21,688 nt of DNA from Echinostoma caproni (GCA_900618425.1 UZAN01040867.1:14533-36220), one strand, 5' to 3'. Positions 10,606 through 19,576 are shown, counted from the stretch's first letter. Made by a program: numbers and translations. The notes: generated by a model not told the origin, from the letters alone.

Positions 10606-10679
10606 TATACAACTCTATCAGGCGAAATGAGTACGGTACTGCCTGAGATATAATACTGTTCAGAAACGAGAGTTGTATA
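10606..10679 (+). repeat. Nested inverted repeats (three-tier hairpin)
   Basis: The outer arms are TATACAACTCT (10606-10616) and AGAGTTGTATA (10669-10679), 11 bp perfect. Nested inside are TCAGGC (10618-10623) and GCCTGA (10641-10646). Innermost, AGTAC and GTACT flank a single G (about 10630-10640). In RNA this could form a long hairpin with internal loops. No known ribozyme or riboswitch core was recognised with confidence. Confidence 0.8.
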
Positions 10680-10805
10680 TCAACAGGTGCCTCGAAAGTT
10701 CAGTGATACATGTTTCTGCTTTTTTGTTTATTCATTGTAGGTGTGTACAATAGAAGGCGGCCGTGGCCATGCAAAGACTGTCTGTGGAAATCTATAAAAT
10801 GGGAA

Positions 10806-11051
10806 ATGGTCGGTGGTGGTTTCGTTCTAACACAGAAGCTGCAAGTGGTTATTTTGATGACTTTACTACTGGGAACAACGAGTGCGCGCTACGGTAACAG
10901 ATTGACACTGTGAAAGGTTAGTTTATTCTTTTTTGCTTTCCTTTTTTCAGACTGTAAGAATACAATCAAAGATTTTGTCACTGCCAACTTGGTTGCTGAT
11001 GTCGTTTTCGATCCTCGAAGGAACACACTTTACGGACTCGAGATTTTATAG
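10806..11051 (+). CDS. Candidate two-exon short secreted peptide (speculative)
   Basis: Exon 1 would run 10806-10893 from an ATG with G at -3 and +4. It encodes a signal-peptide-like N-terminus: a Lys-containing start, a hydrophobic core VVILMTLLL, and a small-residue end TTSA before Arg. A weak donor (GTAACA, 10894) would pair with a strong acceptor, a T/C-rich tract ending TTTTTTCAG at 10950. Exon 2 (10951-11051) continues in frame, contains the stretch KDFVTANLVADVVFDPRR, and ends in TAG, giving 62 residues. A further acceptor-like tract ends at 10740, so the frame may begin in an earlier exon. I recognise no family. Short secreted peptides from small exons are known in schistosomes, which makes this plausible, but chance assembly of an open frame is a serious alternative. 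Confidence 0.22.
10917..10950 (+). other. Candidate 34-nt minimal intron
   Basis: AAAG followed by GTTAGT (10917) and, 34 nt later, a pyrimidine tract ending TTTTTTCAG makes a textbook short-intron pair. Flatworm genes are known to contain introns of about 30-40 nt. Using this donor leaves no long frame across the junction, so it would have to lie in untranslated sequence or be an alternative to the donor at 10894. Confidence 0.25.
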
Positions 11052-11059
11052 AGAGCTGG

Positions 11060-12960
11060 ATAGGGAACAAGACCTAATTAGATGCTTGTTCATTTGTCGT
11101 GTCACGACGAAACATGTGTTGTGCCTGCGGCTTGAATTGGGGGGTGGGGCGAAAAACGCTTTCTAACTCAACGTGCTCTCACCTTCATTTCTTTTTTTTT
11201 CTTCGTCTTGTGTACTCATCAATCTATCCGTCCCCTCTTCTGGCCCTACCACCCCCCGGTCTCTTGTACCACATTGCCTCAGATTGACTTCGTCATTCTT
11301 CTAGTGCTCTCCTCAAATCTGTCGTTCTGCCACATCCAGTCATTTATCGATTCGAGATGACTCTCGCATCAGTCTAGTGAAAACATTCCCTCGTTCATAA
11401 ATTGTTATCCAAGTTTCCATCTTCCCATTTGTATTTGGATTATTCAGATAAATAAAGATTAATCAAAAGACAGAATGAAAGTCGAGTGAATTCAGATATT
11501 TCACCTGTTACATTGCATATATCGACTAGTGTTGTTCGACATTTAGTTTTGCAATTAAACCGCGCATTGCCTGCTGATTGCCATTATGACTCTGACACGT
11601 TTACGATTGCCAAATGAAAGGAACAGAATACAAATGTATCCCGTCAATTTCGACGGGTGAATAGTTCACCATTTGTTGAAGTCCTCTAATGAGGTTGCGT
11701 TAACCCGTTAACCCCAGTTTGCTCGTGGCTGATCACGGACATTAGTGACCCATCTTTTACACTAATTGCTAGAAATTGTTTCTGGGTTGTATAAACTCAT
11801 TGAACTGATTCCATGAAAGAATGAGTATCATTGAACCTGTTTTATCCATCTCCCTGTCTTGGATTTTCCTACGCGTAAGATAGTAAATCATAGCATGCTT
11901 CCGAACACATCACCCTGTTGAGAAAAGAATAGTTATCTCTTCTTCGACTTCTTCCATTTTTATCCTCTCGCCCATCCATGTGTCCCAGTTTCCCTCATTT
12001 GGCTAACAATCGTGTTTGATGATGGGCAGCATTGGTACTGGTCTCGTGTTCCCACGTATTGAGGTCAACTGAAACAATTTTCATGGATGAGGTCAAACAA
12101 AAACGGGGTGTGGCGAGATATAACGTGGGTGGGGTGTCTTCGATATGGTGTGCCGTCCGAGATTGGTACCAACTGACACTAAGTCTATCCGCCAATCCAG
12201 TTTCGTTAGTTGAATTTACCCTGAATATTTTTGATTACACTGATCATTCGTATTCCAATGACTGCTGCTTTTATTCGAGGAAACAGTTCATTTAACCGTT
12301 ACACAATTGATACAGTGGAGTCTACTGTATGGATTCGTATAATCCTTGTACAATTGTGTCACTGTTATTTGAACTCACAACTCGTGTGCACTGATTGTGT
12401 TCAGCTCGTCCTTCGAGTCCCGGAGGGAATGAGATAACTTCGTGTGCGTCTTAAATGGGACAAAGCAGCACCTAAGTGCACATTATCACCCGATAGACAA
12501 ACTTCCGTTCCCATTTACTGTTTCCATGACTAGGGAAGTAACCAACTCCCAAGGATAAAAATATATCAGAATCATGTTGCGCGGATTTCGATTTATGTGA
12601 ATTTGAAGAAGATACGAAATTCCTCCAATCAAAATTTTAGTTTAATCAGGCATCTGAATTAATCCGTGGCTATACAACGCAAAGATGGTTTTGGAGGTAC
12701 TTCTGCGATTAGTGATGTATTGACTTTTTCGGATAGATAATGAAATTCCTAGATTTATGAAACCTTGCCCCACTTAATCACACATTCGCGCTGGGGTGAA
12801 GACCAAGGAGATATCTGTATTGATACAGTGCGAGAAGGCTCTTATTTGAGGCCATATGTAGATAGAGGCAACCAAACGACACCGATGCATTCTCGGTGTG
12901 ACGAGTTCAGGTCGAGTCAACATGGAATCCCAGATACTTCATATTCTACTCATCTTACGT
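11060..12960. other. No gene; possible poly(A) signal at 11451
   Basis: Pyrimidine-rich between about 11180 and 11290, otherwise ordinary. AATAAA at 11451-11456 could serve the candidate peptide gene about 400 nt upstream, but the hexamer is common by chance in AT-rich DNA. A small hairpin, CCCGTC with GACGGG across a 6-nt loop (11640-11657), is present. Open frames reach 87 codons (12032-12295 plus) without motifs. Confidence 0.5.
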
Positions 12961-13302
12961 TCTGCTGTACCTAACTATACTTTACTTCGGCTCTCTTTGA
13001 AACCTCCTAGGAGGTTGGTACAGCAGGTGTCCCCGACATCACCCAGCCTTTTATCGAGGATACCACTACCATCTGAGCAATCGAGTGTAGACTGCATGGT
13101 AGCAGTTTGTTGTTCGGTTATCGATGCCTCCCAGGGAACTCATCCAGTAACCTCAAGGTTCACCTTAAACAAGCTTGTTTCACAGGCTGGGATCAAGACA
13201 CAGCCAAGTGATATATTTCCTCGTGCATCCCCGGCCTATTTAATGATTCGTCCCGGGATAAGTCCTTTGATTATCGCCTCTTCCACTTCGTCGTCTTGTT
13301 AA
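12898..13302 (+). other. Unrecognised 134-codon open frame
   Basis: This frame is rich in Ser, Pro and Thr and ends with a Ser-Thr-Ser-Ser cluster. It has no recognised domain. A possible splice acceptor (CCTCCTAG, ending 13010) would start an exon inside it, but that AG lies in a perfect palindrome, so the match may be incidental. About 134 codons without a stop is uncommon but not decisive at this composition. It could be a 3' exon of an unknown gene, or chance. Confidence 0.2.
12962..13026 (+). repeat. Inverted repeat enclosing a 16-bp palindrome
   Basis: Outer arms CTGCTGTACC (12962-12971) and GGTACAGCAG (13017-13026) are perfectly complementary over 10 bp. Immediately inside the right arm is the perfect palindrome AACCTCCTAGGAGGTT (13001-13016). 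The left arm is followed by TAAC and the right arm preceded by GTT, so pairing could extend with one bulge. It could be a small fold-back element or a structured RNA segment. No element family was recognised. Confidence 0.8.
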
Positions 13303-13304
13303 TG

Positions 13305-13685
13305 CTGTGACACTCATGTTTTATCACCGTGTATGCAAAGCTACCACCGAAATTTGTGGTTCGACTGGGCTGTTATTTTTGGCCAGTGCGCTGCCATTAA
13401 ACATTTCTTAATGCAAACTCGGGCACGAGTATTCAGTGTGCACTATTGTCTATCTGTTTATTCACTTGGTGGTAGTCCCGGTCCACATATTCATCTGTTC
13501 CATGATGCAAGTGCGCCTTGTCGGCCATACGAGTAGGAACAGAACGCTTCTCCTATTCGATCTGTTTGGTCGGGGTCCAGGTTAAATATCGTGAGGATCC
13601 CAATTTGACGACTGTGCTAATGAAATTCCTGACTGATTTGATAACTGAGTTAGGGAGGAGGTAGACCGTAGGAAAATATAACTCT

Positions 13686-13688
<3 letters not shown>
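13305..13688. other. No recognisable feature
   Basis: A 67-codon frame (13333-13536 plus) with no motif. Nothing else noted. Confidence 0.55.

Positions 13689-13722
<34 letters not shown>
13689..13722. repeat. (CA)17 microsatellite
   Basis: Pure CA tract of 17 units, the longest simple repeat in the window and likely polymorphic. Confidence 0.95.
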
Positions 13723-13724
<2 letters not shown>

Positions 13725-13726
<2 letters not shown>

Positions 13727-15810
13727 GAATTCCCCATCGAAGTCGCATCTATGAACCAAAGTTACAGAATTTTACGGTCTACGGTGAAAACACATATCGG
13801 CCTTTGTGTTTTATGATCTGGTGGGGGTGTGGATGCGGTTGAACAAAAACGAACACCAAACACTAATTTATTACAATTCATGGATTCTACCGAACTCCCG
13901 GACACACCCACCCAACCTGAATAAACGGATCTGTTAAACCGCTGTCACGCGACTTGTTTGCCATAAAAGTGTGCGATACTGCAGAACCGAATGAGCGTGA
14001 ATGGAGTCTAATTGCTTTCACAGCCGCTCACCAAATCCCATTTTACTCTGGTGATATCTCATGAAAAATAGGTGACCGAAATCGTATACTCCTTATGTTA
14101 CCACAACTGACTTTCATTAATATATGGCAATTAGAAATTTCCGATTTTTAACCTACGATCACGCGAAGTAAACAAAACGTCAGCATTTTCATATGTTCTG
14201 CTTATAGTTTTCTTTATTGGGTATGCTTACAAGAGTGGATATGACTCAAATGACCGCATTACTTTACAGATTATTCTATCTGAAACTTGTGTTTCTGAAG
14301 AATAACCGAACTTATTGGCTAACGTTTAACGTTTAAACTCTGCCATCTCATCCAACATGGATGGTAGTGAGTTCTGTGGTTTTCGGTTGAATATCACACC
14401 GAACTTAGTGGGATCATGGATAAATCACGGCTGCAAGTACTGGGGCTAGGTTACCAGTGTGCAAAACCCAACAATGCATCTTTGTGACTATGGGATTCAC
14501 TCCTTCAGTTACTGATAACATTAAGATGAATAATGAAAAAAGCAGTGTATCTCCCGGCTCAAATTCTCTGCAATATGAAACGATATGAACCCAAATGGGT
14601 GATGTGAACTCGTGAATCGACGGCGAGGAACTACCGATATAAAGGTTCTCCATCGATGGGAGTTTAAAACAGATTCATCATGAACCGAAGGGTCCTTTGA
14701 AACGTAAACGCTCACCCAATCTTGCGAACAGTGCCATCATAAACGTTACATCAGCAAGAAGAACGGTTGCTATAGTAAGTAATCTTTATTATTATTCTTA
14801 ATACTAATATTATTATATCGCAAACAGAAAGCTCAAGCAAATTTCTATCGACTCAAGTCATCTATGGCGTATAAATAATATTCACATATGTCACTGATTA
14901 AGTTCCTGCTGCAACGACTACGCCAGTTTTTAGTTATGATTTTGAGACAAGGCGATTGCACGTAGAAGATAAAAACGGGATTGTCAAAGTTAATATGTAA
15001 ATACATAGCTCCACAAGGCTGTTGATATAATCGTATTGGTAGTAGGTTGTTGAGGGCGGGTTAGCCACTCTCCTAAACTCCATAGTATGCGAGTGTCATA
15101 AGACAGGTGATGTTTGTCCCTAAATAATCGTACTTAGTGAATGCTATTCGATGAAATCAGTTATGTTCAGACAAAATAGCTCATAGGATACTAAGCGAGT
15201 TGTGAAGTACTAGAGCGGAATCACCCACATCTACTCTGATTGCTCACGCCGTCTATTTCACTTTACGAGATGGCCCCCGAGAGAGACCGAAACCAAAGAA
15301 CCAGTAGTGTGTCAGTCTCAAGACTGTTTGAACTAGACTGAGCTTTAAAACCTTCCAATATTGTCAATATGGTATGAAGTCTCTTCTATCAACCATAAAC
15401 CGTGTTAATGTTCATGCAGTTGTGACAACTTCCAAAGTTCCATGATCTGTATGGATCTACACTGTTTTTCATGTTGTTCACTGGAAATAAAAACCAATGA
15501 TTATTTTTTATTGAACTCCATTCCATTGAGTCAAATCAACACGGTCTGGATTTTCGATGGTGGCAGAAATCGATTTAGCATTTAATGCTGATACAATTTT
15601 CAGCTGATTTTTCACCTTATCACGGCATAATATTCCCTACACCCCCTATTGTTCATGCAATAATTCAAGCTGTGTGCTAATTTATATGTTGCGTTCTACT
15701 GTTCCTCTTTGTATAGTCTTTCCGTTCCCAGTGGACTGACGTGTGGAAGCTCACTTTGCGTGCGACTGAGCACTTCAATATCCGGTACAGTGTCATTTGT
15801 ACGAGATGGG
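13725..15810. other. No recognisable feature
   Basis: Open frames up to 79 codons (14414-14653 minus) without motifs. An AT-only-like patch with repeated TATTATTA lies at about 14783-14818. A B-box-like string near 15330 scores about 7 of 11 and was not called. Confidence 0.55.
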
Positions 15811-15861
15811 TAGGCACACAGGCAAGCAGGCAAGCAGGCCAGCAGGCAAACAGGCGGACAG
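15811..15861. repeat. Octamer minisatellite, unit CAGGCAAG
   Basis: About six units of an 8-bp repeat. Clear units are CAGGCAAG (15819, 15827), CAGGCCAG (15835), CAGGCAAA (15843) and CAGGCGGA (15851), with a degenerate leading unit TAGGCACA (15811). Underlying it is a 4-nt periodicity. Confidence 0.85.
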
Positions 15862-15864
15862 ATA

Positions 15865-17105
15865 ACCAACCGATGAGGGTGAGACTCAACCACCCGTGTC
15901 GGTGAAATAACAAACGCAGGAATGCTTACATCCATCCTTACGACAGCGTATGCATGTTCAACTCCGCCCCCCTCCCTCGTCCTCTACACACCTGGTGGGT
16001 TCATCTTACTTCGCTTGGGGCACAGTGGGTGATGGTGGCGTTTAGGCGAGCGTATATTGATGCATGTGCTCCAGCACATTTACGAATAAGAACACTGATA
16101 CTGGAGCGCTTTTCATTAAGTCACACAGACCCTCCGTGAACACATCCAAAAGCGTCGACAGCTGGACTGTTGAATTACCCAATATTGCGGGAAACATTCT
16201 GTCTGTCCCATCCTTAAGTGGATCTTCTCACTTCGAGGGACGGATATTGGACTCCTTTCACTTGCTCTGTCCGCCTCTCGCTCCGTCCTAACAGTTCGTA
16301 TCAAACCGCATTTGTCAACTATGCATGAACCACAACTTCACATGACACAACTGAACATTCGTTGACCGTAGCTTGTGAATGTGTGGTCAAGGCAAATGAA
16401 AATCCACAGAACTGTTAGATTTGTGAGAAGTTAGATTTCAAATCTATCACTTGTTCTGAATCAACGAACTGACTTGCAGAGCTCTTTACAACATTAACTG
16501 TTCCCATCTTATGGTGTAATATATCGAGGGGTAGAGAGAATTCACAAACGGAACGGTATGACCATACCACAGTCCTCCTGAATTATCTATCTCTGTGTGT
16601 ATGCAACGCACCGTGGAGCAGTGAAGTGGGATTAGGTCGGCGGATACAATCAATGGATTACCCTAATTCTCAATTCCACAAACCACCCCTAATGAGCCGA
16701 TCGGGTATAATATTAGGTAGCGCACACCATAGGTTTATTCACCCTTGCGCTTCACCGGGGCCTAGTGATAGATGCTGCTTGTTGGGTTTGCGAGCTCTTG
16801 TTTGGAAAATTATGGGGAATATTTAGGCAGAGTTGTTATGTTATGCACCTTAACTTACCGAGACGATAAATGGATTAGCCACATCAGCGTTAGTACGTTA
16901 AGGATCGTTTTAGTAAAAGTGCGAATACGTGCATGACAAATTCACACCATGGGTGCCGCGGCGTCGCACTCTGGAAGCACTCTGAGAGCATTGGAAACGT
17001 AATTGTGTGCAGTTTTTCTGGTAGGATGAAGCAGAATTGGGCGGTTGGCTCTATTTTCGGTTTTCCGGATGAATTCCCGATATTAGTCGGAGTTGTGTGG
17101 CAAGA
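15865..17105. other. No recognisable feature
   Basis: Short overlapping frames on both strands up to 90 codons (16933-17205 plus), none with a recognisable motif. The last part of that frame overlaps a SINE-like fossil on the other strand. Confidence 0.5.
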
Positions 17106-17109
17106 AGTG

Positions 17110-17215
17110 GTTGACACAATGCCACCTTGCGCTCCTAAAATGTCAGGTACTGGCGTGGGACTTCAAACTCTTGACCTCTGGGTTGGAGTGTGGACGACAT
17201 TATGAACTTGGTCAT
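17110..17215 (-). mobile_element. SINE-like fossil, minus strand
   Basis: On the minus strand GAGGTCAAGAGTTTGAAGTCCCACG (complement of about 17153-17177, shown in pieces: GAGGTCAAGAG, then TTTGAAGTCCC) resembles the tRNA-type B-box context GAGGTCC-GGGTTCGAATCCC with one inserted G. About 23 nt on, CAGTACCTGA and then TTTAGGAGCGCAAGG resemble the ribozyme landmarks CACTGCTGA and AATAGGACGAAACGG in the correct order. Neither core box is intact. The resemblance is ordered but weak. Confidence 0.3.
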
Positions 17216-17219
17216 GAAT

Positions 17220-18985
17220 AAAATCGGATGAAAGTTTGTAGAATCGGTGTTAAGGAAAACAACGACATCAGATCGAGGTGAGAGATATGTAAAAAAGACA
17301 AACAGAGAATTGATTCACTAAAATGTTTTAAATGTTTTACACACGACTGAGTCGTAATCAAAACAAAGAGAGATCCTGAAACATGTTGGTTATCTCAGCT
17401 TGCCACGCGATTAAACACACTAGTAAAATTGTCCTGTAACATTATGAACAACGAGTTCTTCTCGATTATTGGTCTATTACTTCCGATTAAGGATTCAAGG
17501 CTCAGAGAAGAAGAAAGCTGTGTGAATCTGACAATGAATGTTGGTGACAAGTCTGAACTTGTGGATCGGGTCGTCAAAGCACATAGAAAATCTGTTTTCA
17601 TTATCATATATGGAATATGAAAGTCTATCTTCTAATTAACATACGGGAACGAGGACGGCCCATTGGTTTTCAGGAGTCACGGAACATGTTGAAAAAAAAC
17701 GTGAAAACTCACACTATCTGGAGACGTAATATGAGTGAACATTGAGATCAGAATTGTGTTGCCACGGTGCAGTAAACTTCAAGTACCACAAGACGGATTA
17801 GCCCGCCCACTGAAGCATCATATTCAATCGGCAACCTCTTTGATCCCTCCATCATTCTATGCACATTTTGCCCAAACAAAAGTGTCACCATCGCTTAAAA
17901 AAAGCCTAAACGACAACCCGAAATTGACCTTCTTCAATGAACTATGATACGACCCGCCCACTGGACCGCTCGCCCGGCAGCACGCACGTTCACCGTGCAT
18001 AACCTCGGCGCATCACTACGCTCACATGCGCGCTTCGGGATACGGCTGAGTGGGTGCGAACTGGGGTTGAAAATAGGTTCATGCAAAGAATAATTCACGC
18101 CTAGTTGAAGGGTCTTTAACGCATCAAGTGTTTAAAACACAAGACGATGATGTTTTTCACGCTCAGTTACAGACGCGTTGGCCTATTTCACCAAAGTGGT
18201 GAACTCACTATGAAAACAAATTCCTTCATGTTGTTATCCCAGAAGTTGTGAGACTGGTCCCAGTTGATTGGTTAACGATGCAATCAACAACTGATGAATC
18301 ACGGGTAATTAAATGTGCACTAATCTTTCCGTCTAGATCTAGATCACACAGAACCGAAANAAGTATTGCTGATCGTTCAGTTACCACTTGTATCGTTTAT
18401 GAAGAATGATCAGAGTAAAGAAGCTTAGTGGCCAGGATTGTAGTGTCCACGGCTTACACGGGTTAACCTCATCGGAACAGATTTAACAGTACATTAACTG
18501 AAAATCCATTGGAGACTGCGTTCTACATATCTGAATCTATGCATGCGCACATATAAGATGAACATTTTGAATGAGCGTTGCCATGTCAGACACGGGAGTT
18601 ACAATCCATAGCTATACACGGTAAACGAAATCAATTCTTGGTTCGACCGTTTTGGTTTTAATTAGGGTTTTATTTAGAAGGACCAAAAAATTTGCATCAG
18701 GAGATCAGCATAATTTGAAAACGTGTCTTAGGGGTACAAATACTGGCAAACAGCGGAACAATGTTCTTACTATCCATTTCTCCATTGTATTAACTTCTTT
18801 ACTACTACATTGCAATCATTGCGTACTGAGAAACTTAGAAAGTTCCCTCAAAGATGCGTGCGTAACGACTGCTTTGTAGTTTTCTAACCGGCTTGCTTAC
18901 CATTCAGAGGGAAAATGTAGGGTTAGTTCATGTACGTTTTAAAAATGCGTCATTGGCATAATTAGGATGCTCCATGGAGTTACTC
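17220..18985. other. No gene; GC-rich patch at about 17941-18075
   Basis: A 63-codon plus frame (17429-17620) and a 75-codon frame (18652-18879) show no motif. About 17941-18075 is clearly GC-richer and contains an A-box-like CGGCTGAGTGG (18042-18052), but no B box at the right distance. A 12-bp palindrome TCTAGATCTAGA lies at 18332-18343. An unresolved N is at 18360. Confidence 0.5.
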
Positions 18986-18994
18986 CTTTGAGTT

Positions 18995-19135
18995 ACACAA
19001 AACTCTGAGAGTTAGTTCAGAAGGTGCAACTGCGTAAAGCGTTGGTTTAACGAAACTTCATGAGTCTGTTTAAACCCTTCTATATTAGGTATAGCTGCTG
19101 GGTCAAATAGCCAAAGTAACTAAGCTGTAACGGAA
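18995..19135 (+). mobile_element. Decayed hammerhead SINE, plus strand
   Basis: A box TAGTTCAGAAG (19013-19023) fits TRGYNNANNNG fully. The B-box-like TGTTTAAACCC (19067-19077) scores 8 of 11. At 31 nt from the B-box start, CTGCTGGGTCAAATAGCC (19095-19112) resembles the core and stem II of schistosome hammerheads (CTGCTGANGAGTCC, loop CAAATA, GGAC) with several deleted bases. AAAGTAAC follows where GAAAC is expected. It is the first of three copies packed into about 450 bp. Confidence 0.42.
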
Positions 19136-19142
19136 GATCTAC

Positions 19143-19160
19143 TTCCTTCAAATGAAGGAA
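19143..19160 (+). repeat. Perfect 8-bp stem-loop
   Basis: TTCCTTCA (19143-19150) and TGAAGGAA (19153-19160) are separated by AA. AGATCT hexamers occur on both sides (about 19135 and 19171). No T run follows. It may be a fragment of the surrounding repeats. Confidence 0.75.
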
Positions 19161-19184
19161 TTTGTCAAACAGATCTAAGGAAAC

Positions 19185-19302
19185 ATCAAGGGGAAAACTG
19201 AGCTACACTATAGTCATCGTTGTTGGTTCCCATCAGTAGTGCGAATCCGTCGAATCAACTGATAACCGCACCCGAGACCTCACATAGAGGACGTGAGAGA
19301 AC
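19185..19302 (-). mobile_element. Hammerhead SINE, minus strand, degenerate core
   Basis: On the minus strand GGATTCGCACTACTGATG (complement of 19231-19248) is almost the same as GGATTCGCACTGCTGATG in the plus-strand copy at 19362-19379. The wider match (19231-19253 against 19357-19379, inverted) is 21 of 23. A degenerate B box (complement of about 19264-19276) lies about 39 nt upstream of the core. After the core come GAAC, a 6-nt loop, CGAT and GAC, in the same frame of spacing as stem II and the GAAA box. TAGTGTAGCTCAGTTTTCC follows, like the conserved 3' body. The core ends CTGATGG rather than CTGATGA and GAAA is broken, so cleavage is not expected. Confidence 0.62.
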
Positions 19303-19440
19303 ATTGGCCAGCTGATCAGACTGAGTCACTTCGTCTGGACTCGATCCCCAGTTGGGTCGATGGATTCGCACTGCTGATGAGACTCAATCAGGTTGAAACA
19401 GTTGTGCAGTGCTTCCTAGCTTTTCAGTTAACACTTCAAG
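19303..19440 (+). mobile_element. Hammerhead-ribozyme SINE, best preserved copy
   Basis: A tRNA-like head begins near TTGGCCAGCTGATCAG (about 19306-19321, A-box-like). The B box GACTCGATCCC (19338-19348) scores 9 of 11. The hammerhead module follows 36 nt after the B-box start (19362-19416), then a 3' body reading CTTCCTAGCTTTTCAG. The order of tRNA head, B box, hammerhead, then AGTGCTTCC-type 3' body is that of Sm-alpha-like SINEs of schistosomes. It lies head to head with the minus-strand copy that ends at 19302. The boundaries are approximate. No target-site duplication or long A tail was identified. Confidence 0.72.
19362..19416 (+). ncRNA. Hammerhead ribozyme module, near-complete, G at cleavage position
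   Basis: Stem I arms are GCACTG (19368-19373) and CAGTGC (19407-19412), 6 bp perfect, with an outer GGA (19362-19364) and TCC (19414-19416) able to pair beyond an internal loop. Core box 1 is CTGATGA (19374-19380). Stem II is GACT (19381-19384) with GGTT (19391-19394), 4 pairs including G-U wobbles, and a 6-nt loop CAATCA. Core box 2 is GAAA (19395-19398). Stem III is minimal: ACA (19398-19400) with TGT (19403-19405) and a 2-nt loop, as in the minimal animal type. The base before stem I, position 17, is G (19406). Active hammerheads need A, C or U there, and related schistosome elements carry GTC, so this copy is predicted to be folded but non-cleaving. Confidence 0.72.
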
Positions 19441-19576
19441 ACTAATTTCCCCTTTGACGTTGAATCAAATCCTCTTTTACTCTCATGCATTTAGCGAAAT
19501 AACTGCGCGTCCATCATGTACTGATTTAGTACTTGTTATATGTGACAAACTATGCTGAGTTTTGCGTATATGCGAA

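Larger units (their letters stand above)
10505..10690 (+). mobile_element. SINE-like copy with nested inverted repeats
   Basis: A-box-like CCAGAAGTGATTAAGC (about 10514-10529) and B box AGTTCGATCTC (10564-10574; 9 of 11 to consensus) are spaced as in tRNA-derived SINEs. The phrase AGTGATTA recurs in the minus-strand copy at 2665. Further down, TACTGCCTGAGAT (from 10637) and CAGAAACG (10661-10668) resemble the ribozyme landmarks CACTGCTGANGA and CGAAACG. However, they lie 79 nt from the B box rather than 36, and the core reads CTGAGAT, which breaks the CTGANGA consensus. The region also holds two inverted repeats, listed separately. SINE origin is likely; the hammerhead relation is weak. Confidence 0.4.

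Noticed and set aside
10793..10798. TATAAA as a promoter for the candidate peptide gene
   Set aside because: It is only 8 nt before the ATG, which is too close for a TATA box serving that start.
11350..11385. Minus-strand CTGATGC with GAGA/TCTC stem and GAAT, hammerhead-like
   Set aside because: Stem II can be drawn, but CTGATGA and GAAA are both off consensus and no stem I return or B box is present.
18235..18315. Another hammerhead SINE copy (GGTCCCAGTTGATTGG, then CAACTGATGAATC)
   Set aside because: CTGATGA is present, but there is no B box, no stem I return strand and no GAAA at the expected distance. A 7-mer alone is expected by chance several times in the window.
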